Assembly: GCF_002995805.1 (NCBI RefSeq)
Contig: NZ_PVXL01000019.1
Coordinates: forward strand, 1 to 43,519
Origin: Neomoorella stamsii
Lineage (GTDB): Bacteria; Bacillota; DSM-521; Neomoorellales; Neomoorellaceae
Length of the DNA: 43,519 bases
Direction: 5' to 3'
This document shows, in pieces, positions 1-7,434 of this stretch. How positions within the stretch are numbered: the first letter of the stretch is position 1; every line of letters starts with the position of its first letter. The translations under genes were made by a program, and so were the position numbers. Below the pieces are notes generated by a model. That model saw nothing but the letters and a program-made list of their open reading frames with translations, had not been told where the DNA came from and made no database searches.

Positions 1-99
1 TCCACAACAACTACGTCTACTGATGATGAAGATGAAGGCTTAGTCTGCCTTCTTGGACTTCATCATAAAAATGAAAATCTAAGAGAGCAAGAGATTTAA
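1..99 (+). CDS. Possible 3' end of a truncated CDS, or non-coding hairpin
   Basis: Frame 1 is open from the window edge to a TAA at 97-99 (32 residues, with an acidic Asp/Glu run). I do not recognise it. The same stretch forms an imperfect hairpin (24-31 pairs with 58-65, inner 34-39 with 47-52), so it could equally be untranslated. Sequence upstream of the window would decide. Confidence 0.2.
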   Translation, partial: STTTTSTDDEDEGLVCLLGLHHKNENLREQEI

Positions 100-139
100 C
101 GAGCTAGAAGCAAATTATTGAGATAGGAGGTGAACAGTT

Positions 140-361
140 ATGCTTACCAAACGCCTGGAATTGATCTTCCAGAATGCTGCCGGCCGCCGGACCACCCTGG
201 CCGTCCAGGACCCGCGGGACAACCTGACCGAGGCTGAAGTCCGGGCCGCCATGGAACTCATCCTGGACCGGAACATCTTTACCTCGCCCGGCGGCGACTT
301 GACGGCTATCGTCGGGGCCCGTATCGTCACCAGGGACGTCACCGATATCATTGCTGCTTAA
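140..361 (+). CDS. DUF2922 family protein
   Basis: A 73-residue protein starting MLTKRLELIFQN, preceded by a strong AGGAGGTGA ribosome site at about 126-134. Its pattern (a beta-strand opening, a central stretch on the theme of parameters that take effect, and a closing segment RIVTRDVTDIIAA) matches the small DUF2922 family of Firmicutes. That family is usually found beside DUF1659 and YvrJ mini-proteins. No catalytic residues are visible and the function is unknown. The nearby YvrJ gene at 739 supports the assignment. No DUF1659 gene is complete within the window; it may lie just upstream. Confidence 0.75.
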   Translation: MLTKRLELIFQNAAGRRTTLAVQDPRDNLTEAEVRAAMELILDRNIFTSPGGDLTAIVGARIVTRDVTDIIAA

Positions 362-506
362 CTTTTACCGGCCCGGGAGGAGGTGGGGAAGGGACTCGCC
401 CCTTCCTCCCGGCCTAAATTGGGGTGAAATTTTCTACCGGCCTTACTTCCCTGGCGGCCGGTTTCCCCAAAGCGCAATTAGATGAAATTACATGGAGGTC
501 TTTATA

Positions 507-737
507 ATGTTTCAAGTCAGGTTCAGTTATTTTGCCCGGCCCCGCCGGGGACGTTGTGACTGCTGCGACCGCCAGCAGACCCTGGAAGGTAAAATACTGC
601 TCCTAGAAAATACTGCCCTCATCGGCGACCTTATTCTCTGCGCCGAATGCGCCGCCGCCTGGGGGGAACTCCTGGGTCAGGCCCGGGAAAAGGTAGTCCA
701 GGAGTGGAACTTCAGCGAGGAAAGGGAGAGAGCCTGA
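507..737 (+). CDS. Small CxxC-motif protein, unknown function
   Basis: A 76-residue protein. I chose the ATG at 507 because GGAGGT at 495-500 sits 6 bases upstream of it. The in-frame ATG at 492 lies inside that ribosome site. It carries two cysteine pairs, CDCC near residues 17-20 and CAEC near 48-51, separated by a hydrophobic segment, which suggests a small treble-clef or zinc-ribbon fold. It ends 1 base before the YvrJ start, so the two are probably cotranscribed. I do not recognise a named family, and metal binding is inferred from the cysteines. Confidence 0.6.
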   Translation: MFQVRFSYFARPRRGRCDCCDRQQTLEGKILLLENTALIGDLILCAECAAAWGELLGQAREKVVQEWNFSEERERA

Positions 738-738
738 C

Positions 739-882
739 ATGGAAAACCTCTGGGTCCAGATCGGCAACTATGGCTTCCCCATGGTCATTGCCTTTTACCT
801 CTTAGTCAGGGTGGAGAAAAAACTCGATGACCTGACGGTAGCTATAAACGAGCTGGCCCGAACCCTGAAACCCCCCGGCTGA
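739..882 (+). CDS. YvrJ family protein
   Basis: A 47-residue protein opening MENLWVQIGNYGFPMVIAFY, followed by LLVRVEKKLDDLTVAINEL. This is the YvrJ signature: one short N-terminal transmembrane segment with an N-x-G-F-P motif, then an amphipathic helix with E-K-K-L-D-x-L. These mini membrane proteins are common in Clostridia and Bacilli next to DUF2922 and DUF1659 genes; their function is unknown. It starts 1 base after the stop of the preceding gene and has only a weak ribosome site, which suggests translational coupling. Confidence 0.8.
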   Translation: MENLWVQIGNYGFPMVIAFYLLVRVEKKLDDLTVAINELARTLKPPG

Positions 883-917
883 ATCGCCGCTATCCCGAAC
901 CGTGATAAATTCCCCTC

Positions 918-947
918 TTGATCATCGAATATATGTTCCCATATAAT
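918..947 (+). promoter_or_regulatory. SigA-type promoter for the ComK-like gene
   Basis: TTGATC at 918-923, an 18-base spacer, and a perfect TATAAT at 942-947. It lies about 28 bases upstream of the TTG start at 975. This gives the ComK-like gene its own promoter, separate from the mini-protein cluster. Confidence 0.6.
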
Positions 948-974
948 ATGTTTAGAAGGTAGGAGGTGGAATCC

Positions 975-1613
975 TTGCCAGCTAATTGGATCCAGCAAGG
1001 TCTGTGGCTAAAATTAAACTGCCTGGTGCCGGTCTACGGCAGCGGCGATGATGCCGGCAACTATACCGAGGTCTGGCTGGATGACGGCCAGATACTCCTT
1101 GACCGGCGCCGGACGAAGACTGTCTTGAAGGCCCTGGCCGCCCATCTGGGAGTATCCTGGCGGCAGGAATATACCGCCTGGTCCCGGGAAGGCCGCAGTC
1201 ACCTGGCCCCCATTGTCCTGGGGCCGGAGATGGTCCTGGTACCTTTACGCCTGCGCCGGCCCCGCTGCCGCGATGAAGGCGGCACAGGCTATGTGGTCGG
1301 CGGCAAGGTAAAAAGTTTTGAGCCTTATGTCGAGGGCTTCTTTCGCACCCGGCTGATCCTGGCCGGCAACCAGGTCCTGCCCTGCCTTTTAAATATGGAT
1401 ACCCTGGCCCTGCGCCTGCTGGAAGGGGAAAGGACCCTCCAGCGCCGCCGGGAAACCTTTTGTAAACTATCCGCCCGCGGTACCGCCTGCCGTGAAAAAA
1501 ACAGCTGCTACCTGCTGGTAGATCCCGGCGGCAGTACTGTCGCCGCACAGCTCATCGACCGCAAGGGCGACGTCATAATCCTCCGCCGGGAAGATAAATT
1601 CAGCCCCCTGTGA
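975..1613 (+). CDS. ComK-like protein (putative competence-type transcription factor)
   Basis: A 212-residue protein. I start it at TTG 975 because AGGAGGTG (961-968) is 6 bases upstream; the GTG at 966 lies within that ribosome site. The central part resembles the ComK family in motif order: a W-S-R-E-G-R segment near residue 60 (ComK has a similar basic R-x-G-R element), then a P-I hydrophobic strand with a Pro-rich loop, then V-K-S-F followed by a strand rich in T, L and G. The tail has several Cys residues, including a K-N-S-C-Y segment. ComK is a minor-groove DNA-binding activator of DNA uptake genes in Bacillus. The similarity here is distant and read by eye, so ComK-like is an inference. 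A perfect hairpin overlapping the stop codon ends the unit. Confidence 0.5.
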   Translation: MPANWIQQGLWLKLNCLVPVYGSGDDAGNYTEVWLDDGQILLDRRRTKTVLKALAAHLGVSWRQEYTAWSREGRSHLAPIVLGPEMVLVPLRLRRPRCRDEGGTGYVVGGKVKSFEPYVEGFFRTRLILAGNQVLPCLLNMDTLALRLLEGERTLQRRRETFCKLSARGTACREKNSCYLLVDPGGSTVAAQLIDRKGDVIILRREDKFSPL

Positions 1614-1631
1614 CTGCAGGGGGCTGCTTTA
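1601..1631 (+). terminator. Intrinsic terminator after the ComK-like gene
   Basis: A perfect 10-bp stem (1601-1610 with 1617-1626) and a 6-base loop. The stop codon TGA at 1611-1613 falls in the loop. It is followed by a short CTTTATAA tract. The U-run is weak but the GC-rich stem is strong. Confidence 0.6.
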
Positions 1632-1682
1632 TAATATGCCCGGATTTAGGCCGGGCAATGGAGGTGAGAGCTAGATAAGGTC

Positions 1683-2897
1683 CTACTCGTACCGCAGGGC
1701 TTCGATGGGGTTGGCGGTGGCGGCCTTGCGGGCCGGGTAGTAGCCGAAGAATATCCCGACCAGGGCCGAAAAACCGATGGCCAGCAGGATGGAGGCCGGG
1801 GCGATGACCGCCGGCCAGCCGGCCAGAATGGAAACCAGGCGGCTGCCGGTGAGGCCGGCGAGCATCCCGATCACGCCGCCGGCCAGGCTCAGCACCAGGG
1901 CCTCAATGAGAAACTGGGTCAGGATGGCCCCGCCGGTGGCGCCGACGGCCATGCGGATGCCGATCTCCCTGGTGCGCTCGGTGACGGACACCAGCATGAT
2001 ATTCATGATGCCGATGCCGCCCACCAGCAGGGAAACTGCCGCCACGCTGGCCAGCAGCAGGGTCATGGTCTTCGTCGTATCGGCCACGGTCTCCATGATG
2101 GCCGTCATGTTCTGGATGGTAAAGTCGTCGGCCTGCTGCGGGCTGAGGTGATGCCGCTGCCGCAGCAGGGCGGCTACCTCGTCCTGCACCGTATTGAGGC
2201 TTTCGGCGTCCCGGGCCTGGACGTTGATGACCTGGACGTTCTGCCTGCCGGTGAAGCGCCGCTGGGCGGTGGTGATGGGGATGTAGACCATGTCGTCCTG
2301 GTCGGCTCCTCCCATCCCGCTGCCCTGGGGCGCCAGGACGCCGATCACGGTAAACCGGAGGTTGTTGAGGGTGATGGTCTGGCCGACGGCGCTGGTGCCG
2401 TTAGGAAAGAGGTTAGCTTCTACCGTCGGCCCCAACACGGCTACCAGGGCGGCCTGGGCGACGTCTTCCGCGGTGAAAAAGGAGCCTGCTGCCACGGGCA
2501 GGTTTCTAATCTCCGGGTAAGAGGCGCTGGTACCTTTGACAGTCGTGGTCCAGGTCTGGCTGCCGGCGGCTGCCGTGACCTGCTGGTTTATCTCCGGGGC
2601 GACGTTCTGCACCAGGGGCAAGCTGGCGATGGCTGTGGCGTCGTCCAGGGTGAGGGTATTGACCGTCCCGGCAGCGCCCCGGACGGCGCCGAACCCAGTC
2701 CCCGGCCGGACCAGCAGGAGATTGGACCCCATGCGGGCTATCCGTTCCGTCACCTGGGCCGTCGCGCCCTGGCCGATGCTGATCATGACGATTACCGCCG
2801 CCACGCCGATGATGATGCCCAGCATGGTCAGCAGCGAGCGCATCTTGTTGGCCAGCAGCCCGCGCCAGGCTACCGCCAGGGCTGCCCTGAGACTCAT
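1683..2897 (-). CDS. MacB-type ABC transporter permease (FtsX/MacB_PCD)
   Basis: A 404-residue permease of the MacB/LolCE type. One N-terminal transmembrane segment (about residues 20-45, after the typical L-A-N-K-M-R-S-L-L-T-M-L-G-I-I-I-G-V motif) is followed by a large extracytoplasmic MacB core domain (about 50-270). Three C-terminal transmembrane helices then make up the FtsX domain, with the conserved T-E-R-T-R-E-I-G-I-R coupling motif near residue 310. Its start overlaps the end of the ATPase gene by 4 bases (ATGA). With its two neighbours it forms a tripartite exporter working by mechanotransmission. Likely substrates are peptides, antibiotics or lipophilic compounds; none can be read from sequence. 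Confidence 0.9.
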   Translation of the reverse strand: MSLRAALAVAWRGLLANKMRSLLTMLGIIIGVAAVIVMISIGQGATAQVTERIARMGSNLLLVRPGTGFGAVRGAAGTVNTLTLDDATAIASLPLVQNVAPEINQQVTAAAGSQTWTTTVKGTSASYPEIRNLPVAAGSFFTAEDVAQAALVAVLGPTVEANLFPNGTSAVGQTITLNNLRFTVIGVLAPQGSGMGGADQDDMVYIPITTAQRRFTGRQNVQVINVQARDAESLNTVQDEVAALLRQRHHLSPQQADDFTIQNMTAIMETVADTTKTMTLLLASVAAVSLLVGGIGIMNIMLVSVTERTREIGIRMAVGATGGAILTQFLIEALVLSLAGGVIGMLAGLTGSRLVSILAGWPAVIAPASILLAIGFSALVGIFFGYYPARKAATANPIEALRYE

Positions 2898-3643
2898 ATT
2901 TTTCCCTCCCCTGCCGGCAGTGCTGCCAGCTCTTTTTCTGCCTGCCGCGGCTGTTCTATGACCTGGTCGGCGACGACCAGGCCATCGCGCAGGCGTACCA
3001 GCCGCTGGCAGTAGGCGGCGATATCGGGTTCATGGGTAACGATGACAACCGTCAGGCCCCGCTCACGGTGCAGGCGCTGGAAAATGGCCATCACCTCGAC
3101 GCTCGTCCGAGTATCAAGGGCGCCGGTTGGTTCGTCGGCCAGGATGATGGCCGGCTCGTTCACCAGGGCGCGGGCGATGGCCACCCGCTGCTGCTGGCCG
3201 CCGGAGAGCTGGGTCGGCAGGTGGTGTTCCCGGCCCTCTAATCCTACCTGCTGCAGGGCGGTAAGTGATCTGGCCTGCATTTCCCGCCAGGGCACGCCGG
3301 CGTAGATTAGCGGCAGGGCGACGTTTTCCCAGGCCGTCATGTTGCCGATGAGGTTAAAGCTCTGGAAGACAAAGCCGATCTGGCGGTTGCGGATGTGGGC
3401 CAGCTGCTCCGGTGCCAGCCTGGTGACGTCCTGGCCGTGCAGCAGGTACTGGCCGCTGGTGGGGCTGTCCAGGCAGCCCAGGATGTGCATGAGGGTTGAT
3501 TTGCCTGACCCGGAGGCGCCCATGATGGCCACCATTTCCCCGGCAGCGATTTCCAGGTCGATACCCCGCAGGGCCTGAACGCGGTTTTCGCCGGCCGCGT
3601 AGACCCTGGTTACCCCCTGCAGCTGGATTAAGGGCGCGCCCAC
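2894..3643 (-). CDS. MacB/LolD-type ABC transporter ATP-binding protein
   Basis: A 249-residue ATPase with Walker [10 protein letters not shown] near residue 41, a Q-loop, the signature LSGGQQQR near 143, Walker [12 protein letters not shown] near 166, and a switch histidine in V-T-H-E. This is the LolD/MacB subfamily that pairs with FtsX-type permeases. The C-terminal extension is short and Glu/Ala-rich. It lies between the adaptor and permease genes with a 2-base gap upstream and a 4-base overlap downstream, so all three are one operon. It powers the exporter from the cytoplasmic side. Confidence 0.93.
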   Translation of the reverse strand: MGAPLIQLQGVTRVYAAGENRVQALRGIDLEIAAGEMVAIMGASGSGKSTLMHILGCLDSPTSGQYLLHGQDVTRLAPEQLAHIRNRQIGFVFQSFNLIGNMTAWENVALPLIYAGVPWREMQARSLTALQQVGLEGREHHLPTQLSGGQQQRVAIARALVNEPAIILADEPTGALDTRTSVEVMAIFQRLHRERGLTVVIVTHEPDIAAYCQRLVRLRDGLVVADQVIEQPRQAEKELAALPAGEGKI

Positions 3644-3645
3644 GC

Positions 3646-5148
3646 TTACTGCCTCCCCTGGGCCGGCCTGTTGGGCTGCCGGTTCTGGATGGGGGTGGGG
3701 TTTAAGGGCGACCTTGCCGTGGTGCCGGTGGCCGGCTTGCCGGGGGTGCTGGTGCCGATGATTACCGCTTCACCGGGTTTCAGCCCGCGCACGACTTCAA
3801 CGTTGCGCTCATCGCTTAAGCCGGTGATGATCTGTCGGGCTACCGGGCGGCCCTCTTCCAGGACCAGCACTACCGCCCGGCTGGTCCCGGGTTCGGTAGC
3901 TCCCGCCTCGCTTTCCCCTGCTCCCGTTCCTGTGGCGGGGGAAGCGCTTCCCTGTCCGCCGCGCTGTATTTCCCTGTTGCCGGAGTTGCCGGAGCCGCTA
4001 CCCGGCGCCGGCGTCCCGGCGGCCTGGCTGCCGCTTTTATTGCTGCTGTTCTGGTAGCTGGCGGCAAAGGCAATGGCCGTCCTGGACACGGTGAGGACGT
4101 TGTCCTTCCGGGCGGTGATGATGTTGACGTTGGCCGTCATGCCGGCCTTGAGGGGCAGGTTCGGGTCTAAGGAAATCACCACGTCGTAGAGCTGGACATT
4201 GGATACGGTAGTGGCCTGGGGAGCGATCCACGCCACCTGTCCCGACATCTCCCGGCCGGGCAGGGCGTTGACGGTGAAGGTAGCCTTCTGGCCGATCTTT
4301 ACCTTGTTGATGTCGGCCTCGTTCACCTGGGCCCGCAGCTGCAGGGCCGGGGTGATCAAGGTGAGGAAGCTCTCGTTGTTCGTGCCGCTGCCCACGCGGT
4401 ATCCTACCTCGCCGTTGACGGCACTGATGATACCGTCCCAGGGAGCGCGGAGCTGGGCGCTGTCAAGGTTGCTCTGGGCCAGGGTTACCTGCACCCGGGC
4501 GGCCTCTACCTGCGCCCGGGCGGCGGCAATGTCTTCCGGCCGGTTGCCGTTTTTCAGGGCCTCCAGGGCCGCCTGGGCCTGGCGCAGCTTGGCGGCGGCC
4601 GAATCGCGGTTGGTGATGGCGTTGTCCAGCTCAGCCTTGGACAGGGCCCCGGCCTGGTAGAGGGCCTGGTCGCGTTCTACCGTTGCCTGGGCGTTGTTAT
4701 ATGCCGCCCGGGCGGATTCGACGTTGGCTTCCGCCTGGGCGATGTCCGTGGCCAGGGGACCGGCCTCGAGGAGCTGGAGCTTGGCCAGGGCGTTGTTTAG
4801 ATTGGCCCGGGCCTGGGCCAGCTGCGCCTCCAGGTCGGCGGTGTCCTGGCTGGCCAGGACCTGGCCAGCTTTTACCACATCCCCGGGCTTGACATATATG
4901 GCTTTGATGATGCCGCTGTTCTTGAAGCCCAGGTTCACGCTCTTGACCGGCTCGATGGTGCCGGCGGCGTTGACGGTGTTGACGATGCTGCCCTGGCTGG
5001 CGGGCAATGTTATGTACGTCACCTGTACCCGGCGCCCCTGCCACCACCACAGGAAGGCGCCGCCTAAAAGCAACAATAAGCCCACCCCCAGCAGCCACAT
5101 AAGCCTTTTGGGCCGGGGGTGCGCTACAGGGACTGCACCTGCTGTCAT
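3646..5148 (-). CDS. MacA-like periplasmic adaptor / HlyD-family membrane fusion protein
   Basis: A 500-residue protein with an N-terminal basic stretch and one transmembrane helix (about residues 18-36). A biotinyl/lipoyl half (P-G-D-V-V-K-A-G-Q-V-L-A) follows. Next come a long alpha-helical hairpin with Ala/Gln-rich coiled coil (about 95-220), the second lipoyl half, a beta-barrel domain and a membrane-proximal domain. A low-complexity Gly/Ser/Thr/Pro-rich insert lies near 370-420, and the tail is Pro/Thr-rich. In Gram-positives such adaptors work without an outer-membrane channel. It is the first gene of the exporter operon and is read from the promoter at 5198-5239. The Gly/Ser insert could be a flexible extracellular linker. 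Confidence 0.88.
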   Translation of the reverse strand: MTAGAVPVAHPRPKRLMWLLGVGLLLLLGGAFLWWWQGRRVQVTYITLPASQGSIVNTVNAAGTIEPVKSVNLGFKNSGIIKAIYVKPGDVVKAGQVLASQDTADLEAQLAQARANLNNALAKLQLLEAGPLATDIAQAEANVESARAAYNNAQATVERDQALYQAGALSKAELDNAITNRDSAAAKLRQAQAALEALKNGNRPEDIAAARAQVEAARVQVTLAQSNLDSAQLRAPWDGIISAVNGEVGYRVGSGTNNESFLTLITPALQLRAQVNEADINKVKIGQKATFTVNALPGREMSGQVAWIAPQATTVSNVQLYDVVISLDPNLPLKAGMTANVNIITARKDNVLTVSRTAIAFAASYQNSSNKSGSQAAGTPAPGSGSGNSGNREIQRGGQGSASPATGTGAGESEAGATEPGTSRAVVLVLEEGRPVARQIITGLSDERNVEVVRGLKPGEAVIIGTSTPGKPATGTTARSPLNPTPIQNRQPNRPAQGRQ

Positions 5149-5197
5149 GTCATACCTCCCTCTCCTGTTGCCGCGCTACCGTCATATCTAATTTCCA

Positions 5198-5239
5198 ATT
5201 ATAACAGGAGAGTGGGGGTTAAACCTTAAAAATTCTTAA
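5198..5239 (-). promoter_or_regulatory. Exporter promoter with CTTAA-N5-CTTAA direct repeat (response-regulator-type box)
   Basis: On the - strand a perfect TATAAT lies at 5203-5198, about 50 bases upstream of the adaptor start. No good -35 hexamer is present at the expected place (5226-5221). Instead a direct repeat, CTTAA at 5225-5229 and again at 5235-5239 (read on the + strand, 10-base period), overlaps that position. This arrangement is typical of OmpR/PhoB-family activators such as PmrA. No regulator gene lies in the window. Confidence 0.5.
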
Positions 5240-5251
5240 GAATTGTCCCGG

Positions 5252-5294
5252 GCGTAAAAGAAAGGCTGTTGACCTGCTGCCTGGCCAACAGCCT
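5252..5294 (-). terminator. Intrinsic terminator below the truncated ABC gene
   Basis: On the - strand the 9-bp stem AGGCTGTTG (5294-5286) pairs with CAACAGCCT (5271-5263), followed by TTTCTTTTA. It insulates the exporter promoter from transcription coming out of the island and the broken ABC gene. Confidence 0.6.
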
Positions 5295-5348
5295 CAAACC
5301 CGCTTGGGCCCTTAAACCGGGTTTAAGGTTCGCCGAAAAAGCAGAAGT

Positions 5349-5813
5349 TTAAGAAGCTGCCTGCCGGATGCCGGCCATAAGGAGCCCTAAAGAGCGTTCG
5401 TCGGCTTCCCCCGCGTCCATGACCCTCATGAGCTGCCCTTCATATATTACGGCAATACGATCAGATAAAGTCATAATCTCTTCCAGGTGCTCCGAGATGA
5501 GGAACACTCCCATGCCGTTGTCCCTGGCTTCCATGAGCTTCAGGCGGACGTATTCGGTAGCTCCTATATCCAGCCCCCGGGCGGGGTAGGCCGCCACCAG
5601 TACGGAGGGATTACGCGTAATCTCCCGCGCCAGGATTACCCGCTGGATATTACCCCCGGAAAGGCGGCCGGTCGGGGTATCCAGGCCGGGGGTTTTGATG
5701 CCAAAGCTCTCTACCAGCGCAGCGGCCCGCGATCTTATACTTGGGTTATGCAGGAAAATCCCTTTAGCATAAGGCGGCCGGCAGTGGTCTTTGAGGATCA
5801 GGTTTTCCCACAC
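5349..5813 (-). pseudogene. Truncated nucleoside/sugar-type ABC transporter ATPase (C-terminal half only)
   Basis: About 155 residues matching the end of the second nucleotide-binding domain of RbsA/YufO-type ATPases, which are normally about 500 residues with two domains. Visible are the signature LSGGNIQRV, the degenerate Walker B of this subfamily (V-L-V-A-A-Y-P-A-R-G-L-D) and the switch S-E-H-L-E-E. Both Walker A motifs and the whole first domain are missing. Upstream of the GTG at 5813 the frame stays open only to about 5864 with sequence unlike the family, then meets a stop. The break falls just before the dndA stop at 5883, so it marks the left edge of the inserted island. The fragment cannot work as an ATPase. 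Confidence 0.85.
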
Positions 5814-5882
5814 GGCAATTGTGCTAACCGATTGGGTTACTTTATATGAAAAATAGTGGTTAACTTAATGGGCTAAATGACA

Positions 5883-7022
5883 TCATTTCCACATAGCATT
5901 CTTCACAAAGCTAATTAGCGGCTGGATAGTAAGACTAGGGTCAACAGCCGGCCCCCATGAGAGGCGGACGGCACTCTCTATCCTCTCTTGGCTCAATCCC
6001 ATAGCGACAAGAACATGGCTAGGTTTGTAGTCGGCAGAGGTACAGGCCGACCCGTTGCTAATAGCAATTTCGTCCTGAATTGCCAGCATCAGCGCTTCAG
6101 AATCCACACCTAAAAAACTCACATTTAAACAGTTGGCCATCTGGTACGCCGGGTCACCGTTAAGTTGGTATTCAACGGCATTAAGCTGGTCAAGGATTGA
6201 CCTCTTGATGGCCATACATTTTGAAAGCCACTGCTTATGTTCGGCCCTGGCGATGGTAGCGGCTTTTCCAAAGCCGGCAATTAAGGCGACCGGCAAGGTC
6301 CCGGGCCGCAGTCCCCCTTCCTGTCCGCCTCCGTACATGATGGGCTGGAGAGGCGGGCGCCTGTATCCTTTGCGCCGTACAATCAGGGCACCAATTCCCT
6401 GCGGACCGTACATTTTGTGTGAACTCACGCTGAGGAGATCATATTGTAAGTCCTGTAATTCGGCCACCAGTTTGCCGGCGGTCTGGGCGGCATCGACGTG
6501 GAAGTACACGTCCGTCCCGGCAAGGGCTTTACCGATTTCATGGACCGGTTGTATCACGCCGGTCTCGTTATTGGCGTGCATCACCGTGACCAGAAGCGTA
6601 TCGGGTCGTACACGACGAATGACCTCTTCCGGGTCGACCCGGCCTGAAGATGGAACTGGAACCAACTCGATTTCAAAGCCACATTTTTGTAAATAGGCTA
6701 ACGGCTCCAGTACAGCTTTGTGTTCGATCGAAGTGGCAAGGATATGCCTGCGGTTTTCCCTGGCCCCCCATTTGGCCAGGCCTAATATTGCCAGGTTGTT
6801 TGATTCAGTGGCACCACTGGTGAAAATAACTTCGTTCTTATCAACAGCCAAAAGCCCGGCTATTTGCCCCCGAGCGGTCTCGACTAATTGGCCGGCCCTC
6901 TGGCCGAAGCGATGGGTCCGGCTGCTGGCGTTACCATACTCCTCCTCGTACACCCGCACCATTTCTGCAAGGACACGGGGATCGACGGGGGTAGTCGCGT
7001 TGAAATCAAGGTATAATGGCAT
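5883..7022 (-). CDS. dndA: DndA cysteine desulfurase (IscS-like)
   Basis: A 379-residue PLP enzyme that takes sulfur from cysteine for DNA phosphorothioation and for the DndC Fe-S cluster. The PLP lysine sits in S-S-H-K-M-Y-G-P, the substrate-handling histidine region in H-V-D-A-A-Q-T, and the persulfide cysteine in N-G-S-A-C-T-S-A. I start it at ATG 7022 (MPLYLDFNATTPVD) because GGGAGG lies 9 bases upstream. Longer readings to 7112 add a non-homologous leader. It overlaps the end of dndE by 17 bases. It is the last gene of the order C-D-E-A; in many bacteria dndA instead stands first or is replaced by a genomic iscS. Cluster membership rather than sequence alone identifies it as DndA. Confidence 0.9.
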   Translation of the reverse strand: MPLYLDFNATTPVDPRVLAEMVRVYEEEYGNASSRTHRFGQRAGQLVETARGQIAGLLAVDKNEVIFTSGATESNNLAILGLAKWGARENRRHILATSIEHKAVLEPLAYLQKCGFEIELVPVPSSGRVDPEEVIRRVRPDTLLVTVMHANNETGVIQPVHEIGKALAGTDVYFHVDAAQTAGKLVAELQDLQYDLLSVSSHKMYGPQGIGALIVRRKGYRRPPLQPIMYGGGQEGGLRPGTLPVALIAGFGKAATIARAEHKQWLSKCMAIKRSILDQLNAVEYQLNGDPAYQMANCLNVSFLGVDSEALMLAIQDEIAISNGSACTSADYKPSHVLVAMGLSQERIESAVRLSWGPAVDPSLTIQPLISFVKNAMWK

Positions 7023-7434
7023 CTGCTTCATCCTCCCCGGGGGCCTCTGGTGGGAGATCTTCAACCACCAGGTAGAGCAGGTCGCTAACGGACTTGATAA
7101 AATTGGTGGCACTCAGATAGGCAATGCCCCTGTGGACATGCAACCGGAAATACTTCGCCAGGGACGCCGGGTCTGTTCCTACCCCGTCCTGGATGCATCG
7201 TTGGATAACTAAAGCTTCATATAGTTCCTGGTATTCACCAAGAAGGGTGTGCCATTCAATTTGAACGTTACTGTCTGCCGGGATGGGTACGTCTGGCGGG
7301 GGAGTTGGCTCCTTAAGGGAAAGACAAAGGGCCCATCGGCAAAGGATGTTCCATTGATCAATACCGGTCTTACCCTTTAGCCGGGCCAATTGGTCCTTTG
7401 CATGGTTGGATAGGGTGAGCTGCTTGACGATCAA
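7006..7434 (-). CDS. dndE: DndE, DNA sulfur modification protein
   Basis: A 142-residue protein of the DndE (DUF1832) family. The hallmark N-terminus is visible: A-K-D-Q-L-A-R-L-K-G-K-T-G-I, then W-N-I-L-C-R-W-A-L-C-L-S-L, then D-S-N-V. The later F-R-L-H-V-H-R-G-I-A-Y-L block is the conserved family C-terminal part. In the family DndE binds nicked DNA and belongs to the DndCDE modification complex. Its start overlaps dndD by 4 bases (ATGA), so synthesis is coupled. An acidic tail (about residues 125-142) extends beyond the conserved domain. Confidence 0.93.
   Translation of the reverse strand: MIVKQLTLSNHAKDQLARLKGKTGIDQWNILCRWALCLSLKEPTPPPDVPIPADSNVQIEWHTLLGEYQELYEALVIQRCIQDGVGTDPASLAKYFRLHVHRGIAYLSATNFIKSVSDLLYLVVEDLPPEAPGEDEADAIIP

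Noticed and set aside
982..1548. Long minus-strand reading frame opposite the ComK-like gene
   Set aside because: Arg/Gly/Pro-rich antisense shadow of a GC-rich gene, with no ribosome site or family resemblance.
2148..3014. 288-residue + strand frame opposite the MacB genes
   Set aside because: Antisense to two clearly recognised transporter genes; composition typical of a shadow frame.
5883..7112. NifS/IscS of general Fe-S assembly instead of DndA
   Set aside because: The gene overlaps dndE and ends the dndCDE unit, so phosphorothioation is the natural context, although a dual role is possible.
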